A DNA stretch of 64,000 bases from Cheiracanthium punctorium (Eukaryota; Arthropoda; Arachnida; Araneae; Cheiracanthiidae), in NCBI GenBank assembly GCA_038373885.1, contig JAWZYV010016944.1, positions 2,046,001 through 2,110,000 on the forward strand, read 5' to 3'. The notes under the pieces are model-generated. The model saw only the letters and a list, made by a program, of their open reading frames with translations. It was not told where the DNA came from and made no database searches. Below are positions 59,172 to 64,000 of the stretch, piece after piece. The translations under genes and the position numbers were made by a program. Every line of letters begins with the position of its first letter. Position 1 is the first letter of the stretch.

Positions 59172-60179
59172 GAAAATTTTGGTTTTCTTTTTCTTACGGA
59201 TTTCTTAACATTAACTCACATTTTAAAAAAGCATTATTCTTTTATTCAGCATAAAATTAAGACGTGTACGTTTTAATAGCTATAAATATCGAAGTATTTA
59301 TTTATTGGAATTATTATTAATAATTTATTTATTTAAGAAAAGTATATTTAAACTACCATAAATTATTTTACTTCCTTTGCATGTTGAAGACCTAAAGGAA
59401 CACGACAGGATTTATATTTTAAATACCATTACTAAAAGCTGCACTTTTATACAAGTTTTATTTGTCGTGTAGACCATCAGTTTGCTTTATTTAAACAAAA
59501 ATCCCAGTTTAGCATTCATAAAATGTCTGGAAGTTCTCGTTCGGCCGACGATTTTTCCAAAACCAAGCAAATTTTTGGATCCGAAAATGACCACAAACAT
59601 TTCGTTTTCAATCCACGTTTTCTAATATATTCGATAAATCTGCCATTTTCTCAATAGAAGTATCAGTTAAGCTGGTACGTGTCCGTGAAAAAAATTTATA
59701 GATTCATCAAGTGCGCAAAACAGCAATAAAAACACGTCGCGAGTAACAATAGCTCACCGACAACGGTTTTCAAGTGGCGAAAGGTCTCGATAGATAATTA
59801 TTGTTGTGTAGTAGTTCGCCAAGTACATAATTATGTATCAGATGCCTTTCCAAACATCGAAGATCTAAAATAAGAATTTGCCCCTCTGAACTAAGTTTTG
59901 AATTTACCAACTCAGGAAATCAGTAACATTGCACTCTAGCTGACTTTAGTCTAGGCGCAGTGCGAGATGCAGTGAAAACGTACATCCCAGGCGCGCATTA
60001 TCGTCCTCTTGTTACTCTGCTATGTCCGCTGTTTTGCTTTAGGTTCGGTAATCACTGTTTTTTTTTTTTTTTTTTTTGAAAAAGCGGAAAGGTTTTAAAA
60101 CATTTTCGGAAAGCAGAGGTCTTCCAAAAAAAACAAAAAAAGCGGAAATCCGCCGAAAAGCGGAAGATTTTCATGCCTG
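56935..60179. mobile_element. CAGGCATGAAAA element (about 3.2 kb), hAT-like
   Basis: Ends CAGGCATGAAAAC and, inverted, CAGGCATGAAAATC. Flanks tataaa and tgtaaa interrupt the dispersed repeat that continues as taaactctccag on the right, so the insertion is clear although the duplication is short or decayed. The right end carries gcggaaatccgccgaaaagc. No long ORF. It contains the nested MITE at 57053, a solo pogo-like terminus at about 58128 (accataatttcgctagtata), and long C, A and T runs. Confidence 0.7.
57053..57192. mobile_element. hAT MITE, 140 bp
   Basis: Ends CAGGGGCTTAGCCAGG and CCTGGCTACGCGCCTG are inverted repeats. TTGATAAT is duplicated exactly on both sides (57045-57052 and 57193-57200). 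Internal G and C runs around gatatcgggatatatc make it strongly self-pairing. Confidence 0.92.
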
Positions 60180-61507
60180 TGTAAATAAACTCTCCAGTAG
60201 ATTGGAGCCAAAAATCGAGATGTGCAACTGGATGTTACATCAAACTTATATATGAAATTTCAACATTCTACGACTAATAGTTTTTGAGATTTGACAGTAA
60301 AACACATACATGCGTATAAAAGTCGCCAAGCTTGGTGACTTTTGGCATAATTCTTGAGGGAGGCACGTGACCGTGGTCGGACCATTACCTAACTATATGG
60401 TAGGACAGTATTGTACTTGAAATGGAATGAATATCCCTAAAACTGCCAATGACCATAGAATGTTGGAAATCTTTTGAGTGTTCCTGTAGCAGCACTATAA
60501 ATGATAAAGACACTTTCTTCGATAGAAAAATTCATTTCGTAACACTTAACAGCATATATCACTTCTGAGTCATTTGAACTAACCTAATACCTCTAAAATA
60601 TGCTTTAATGAATTTCTGCCAATAGAGAGTAATGTATTTAAAATCTTTTGGGCTGCCCTATAGATAAACCATCATCTTGAATGGGACCGAAATTGCAGGT
60701 GCACAACTAGGTGTTACAACAATCCTGAATATAAAGTTTCAACATTCTATGTCTAATAGTTTTTGAGATATGTGAGTTTAATGAATTTCTGCCCAGAGCA
60801 TAATTTATTTAGAATCTTTTGGTCGGTCCTGTAGATAAATAATCCAGTTGATAGGGACCAAAACTGTATTAACATCCAGTGCCATCCACTGCAAGTTTAA
60901 AAAAATGTATTTGAACTTGAGTGGATGAATAAAAAAGTATTTTATTAATGATTGAAAATTTGTACAAGATATATATAGGGAGAGTGTGCCTAATAATAGG
61001 AATTGGGGGGGAAAAAAACCTGGTGTAAACACAAAGCAGGACTGGATTTCTTCTAAAAGAAACTGGAAGAAATGAAAAAACTGGAAGAAGCAAAAAGAAA
61101 ATAAAACAGATGCTCAAATTTAAATTATATTAACTACTATATAAAGCAATGAAGTATATTTAATATGATTATATGAAATCTAAAATGAAAAAGTTAATAG
61201 AATTCTTTTTTCAAAAAATAAGTTATTTAAAAAAAAATAATTAAGATTCAACAAGTATTTACAAGTGATGGGCTTTATAACATTAGGCGTAGGTAAAGTG
61301 CTTGTACGTGTGTGTGTATGGGGGGGGGCATTGTTCATGTTATTTTTAGGGAAAAAAACAATCTTCCAAATTTTCATTTTTCATATAAAAATGCATTATT
61401 TTAATGATTCTATTGTTCAACACATTAAAATTTGTAATTATTTATTCTAGCATGCATACCTTACTGATATACCTTTGTTTTGTTATTCTATGTTGCACTG
61501 TAGTATG
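60180..61507. repeat. Copies of the dispersed repeat seen at 56517
   Basis: Blocks atgtgcaactggatgttaca, atttcaacattctacgac, tagtttttgagat and cttttgggctgccctatag recur two to three times (about 60215, 60695, 60775). From about 60890 to 61020 the sequence repeats parts of 56370-56480 (gagtggatgaataaaaa, gattgaaaatttgtacaaga). No gene. Confidence 0.65.
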
Positions 61508-61512
61508 TAAAA

Positions 61513-62325
61513 CAGGGTGTCTACCACATAAAGTAAGCTTGATTTCTTGACCTTTTCTTGACTTTTTCTTGACCATAACAAATACGAAACACTAATATCA
61601 AAAATACATTCGTGCCAGGGAGGGATGCAGAATATGTACGATCCCTCAATCTAAGATAGGGGGAAATTTTGCTGAAAATATACAATTGATTTTGATTTTA
61701 ACATGAATTACAAAATACTTCAAGTTATTCTTTCCCATTCCTATTTTTAAAGCGATTTTTTTTTTTTTTTCATCTCTTTCACCGATCAGCAGTTTGCATT
61801 CTCTTAACTTGGACCAATTGCTATTTATTAAACATGTATGTAGCTTGTTCAGGCAAATATTTTTACACTTATGGTAATACAGAACTTATGCAAGTCTAAA
61901 CATATCATAAAATTTTGGGGAAATTTGCATATGGATTGAGGGAAATGTTGAGAGTAAAAACAGTTTCTGCACTCCTGCATCATACTGATAGAATGAAGAA
62001 AAATTATACTTTTAAATTTAACACTATTAATATACAGGGTGATCAGCGAATAAGCCCCGATTTCAAAATTAAATATCTTTACAACAAAGATCGATAGAAT
62101 TATGCGGTAAATTATACGTTTATTAGCAAAATTGTAAAAATGGTGCACAAAAGTTTAGGAAATTTAGTTACGAAAATTGTCAACTAAGAATTTGAATGAA
62201 ATGGAAAAAGGAAGTTGAGTCGCTAATCGTGACCTAGTGCTTTATTTCTTGACTTTCCTGACCTTTTTTCTAATTCTTGACTTTTCCGTGACTTTCGTGA
62301 CCTTTGCATGATGGTAGACACCCTG
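61513..62325. mobile_element. CAGGGTGTCTACCA element, 5-bp duplication, unclassified
   Basis: Ends CAGGGTGTCTACCA and, inverted, CAGGGTGTCTACCA are identical. TAAAA is duplicated at 61508-61512 and 62326-62330. Subterminal cttgaccttttcttgactt repeats are on both sides in inverted sense. The interior has another terminus-like motif, acagggtgatcagcgaataa (62034). No transposase. Confidence 0.8.
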
Positions 62326-62330
62326 TAAAA

Positions 62331-64000
62331 TGAGGATTTCAATGAGATTGTTTAATGCAGAAATCATTATAAATTAGTTCCTTTAATAAAATAGATGTAA
62401 ATAAAAAGCAGTCTTTTATGAAAAAAAAAAATCACTCTATAATTGGTAAATGATCCACCAATACTATTTAATTTTGTTATAAAAGTTTAATTAAGAAAAA
62501 TACGCTGATAAAATTAAAATGAATAACTTTTAGTCGATTTTGTGCTTTTTGGATCCCCCCCCCCCAAGTTGCCCAGTCATTGAAAAGCTTTTGTCAAACA
62601 AGTAATCTTGGCCCAAAAAATGTAATAGTTAATTTAGTATAAATAATTAAATACTTATATGTCTAATTGCATTTTATTGGGGTTTTCAATTAAAATTTTT
62701 GAGCATTTATTGTATCTTCCAAAGTTGGAATTTATATGGTGAATTCTTATAGAATAACAGTTTCTTCCACTTGGAAGAAACCTATTTCTTCTGGCGGGTT
62801 TTTTCCACTTTGGAAGAAACTTGCCAACCCTGACACCAAGTGACTTTTTTTATACATCTATTAAATCAGATAACTTTTAATGCACTTCATTTAAACTTTT
62901 TTTTTTAATTGAGATACAATTCTTCAATAATATTGAGGTTTGTCAGCTTCTTGCCAAATATAAGATATTTCACCAAGCTGAGTTTAGTTTTGGAAATTTA
63001 TTTGTAACACCAAGTTAGGCGAAATTTGGGCATGGCCCAAACAATGATCATCCATAAACCTTCAATGTGATGAAGATTTTATTAATGTTCATGTATTGAA
63101 AATCTTTGGTGTGACGCTCTAAATAAACTACCCAGTTGACTGCAACTGAAAAGGGAAATGCGTACACAATTACATGTTACAGAAATCCTAAATACAAAAT
63201 GTTAACATTTTATTGTATTTGTATTTGTGTCTATGAAGGCAAACCTGCATGAGGGGTATCTGCCTAAGATGAGGGGTGCCTTGGTTGGAGGACTTTCTAA
63301 AAGGTTCTAATGCATATTCATGTTACATCTATAGAAAACTGACCAAAACTCTAGACCGTTAGATTGGCAGCCGCATAACAGACTCAGGCACGGGCACTTC
63401 AGTTGTCTTCCATTATGAGTGCCTTATCCACTCGGATATGGTGGGTCCATTGTATTTGTGATATGCAAGTTTTTATACATACGTTCATATACACACTACC
63501 CCAAAACTAGTCAAAATGGATTTTTGGTTAGGCAAAATAGATTGCACATGCATAAGTACATCCATATAGAAATGTCATGGAAAAACTTGGCAAAGTAAAA
63601 TCAAATTTTCAATCAAAATCTTAATACAAATTTTTTTTGTAACCACACCTCCAAGCCCGGACTTCTTCACAAATCCAGACTTCTACTTTGTAAATGAAGT
63701 AGTTAAAAAAAAAATTTAAGCATACTTTAAAATGCTAGAATAATAACAAATTGACTTGTCCAGTAAAAATAATAGTCTAAAGGATTTCACACTTAGTTTT
63801 AAATTATATTTTTTATTTACAAAAATATGATTCCTTACATTTATTTTTTTATGACTTCACAATTTTCACTCTAAATTAACTGGCTCTTAAAGAATTTGTG
63901 CTTGTTTGAAATATAAATAATTTCACTGGTTAATATCATAAACATTTTCCTATTAAGAAATTAAACAAAAGTAAACAAATGGTCTAAGTCTAAAAGCTAA
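62331..64000. other. XPO5 intron with dispersed repeats
   Basis: About 62950-63230 holds another decayed copy of the 56517-type repeat (ggcgaaatttgggcatggcc, gaaatcctaaatacaaaatg). About 63240-63460 is a block shared in part with 34370-34440. No XPO5 exon or other gene seen. Confidence 0.55.

Noticed and set aside
55953..64000. Upstream XPO5 exons
   Set aside because: I looked for a minus-strand exon ending in phase 1 with exportin-5 character and found none; they probably lie beyond the window.

Overview
The window is eukaryotic and AT-rich. The gene is intron-rich and the introns are packed with transposons, LINE fragments, SINE-like pieces and satellite-like repeats. There are no bacterial features (no operons, no ribosome binding sites). 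Protein and repeat character (Ty3/gypsy gag types, Sola/Tigger/pogo/hAT relics, RNase H-bearing LINE) suggests an arthropod, most likely a chelicerate such as a spider. The species-level guess is inference.

The only host gene I can support is exportin-5 (XPO5), on the minus strand. I reconstructed ten consecutive internal exons from splice sites plus reading-frame continuity: 55952-55809, 39653-39559, 39237-39181, 35562-35467, 30125-29994, 29286-29180, 19235-19143, 17889-17799, 17661-17596 and 1425-1307. They total exactly 1,000 coding bases over 54.6 kb. All nine junctions keep phase. The 5' exons lie beyond base 64000 and the 3' exons lie before base 1. Nearly everything else in the window is therefore XPO5 intron.

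Layout of intronic mobile DNA. 2160-4193: broken minus-strand Ty3/gypsy gag-protease with a tRNA-Pro-type primer site. 5402-14133: almost complete Ty3/gypsy element with two LTRs, gag, a -1 frameshift heptamer, and a pol carrying two stops and a lost RT aspartate. 14519-17321: hAT-type insertion (8-bp duplication). 18231-19057: GC-rich insertion between 13-bp direct repeats. 20802-24083: foldback element with TTAA flanks. 24404-28954: Sola-like DNA transposon with about 500-bp inverted repeats, 4-bp duplication and two transposase ORFs. 33038-33495: deleted Tigger. 36933-38673 and 42473-43636: one repeat family in opposite orientation on either side of two exons. 37406-38007: hAT MITE. 39901-42365: Tigger/pogo transposon. 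45587-47437: CAGGGTGCCCAC element. 47582-51770: pogo-like element. 52666-54112: degenerate element with an RTE-like tail. 54366-55079: hAT remnant inserted in a LINE 3' end. 56935-60179: CAGGCATG element with a nested 140-bp hAT MITE. 61513-62325: CAGGGTGTCTACCA element.

The elements do not cooperate in a pathway. The story is one small-RNA export gene whose introns have been inflated by many transposon families. The most testable points are the G_GGA_AAC frameshift signal, the inverted repeats that bracket two XPO5 exons, the Sola-like and foldback elements with precise target duplications, and the unclassified CAGGGTG elements.
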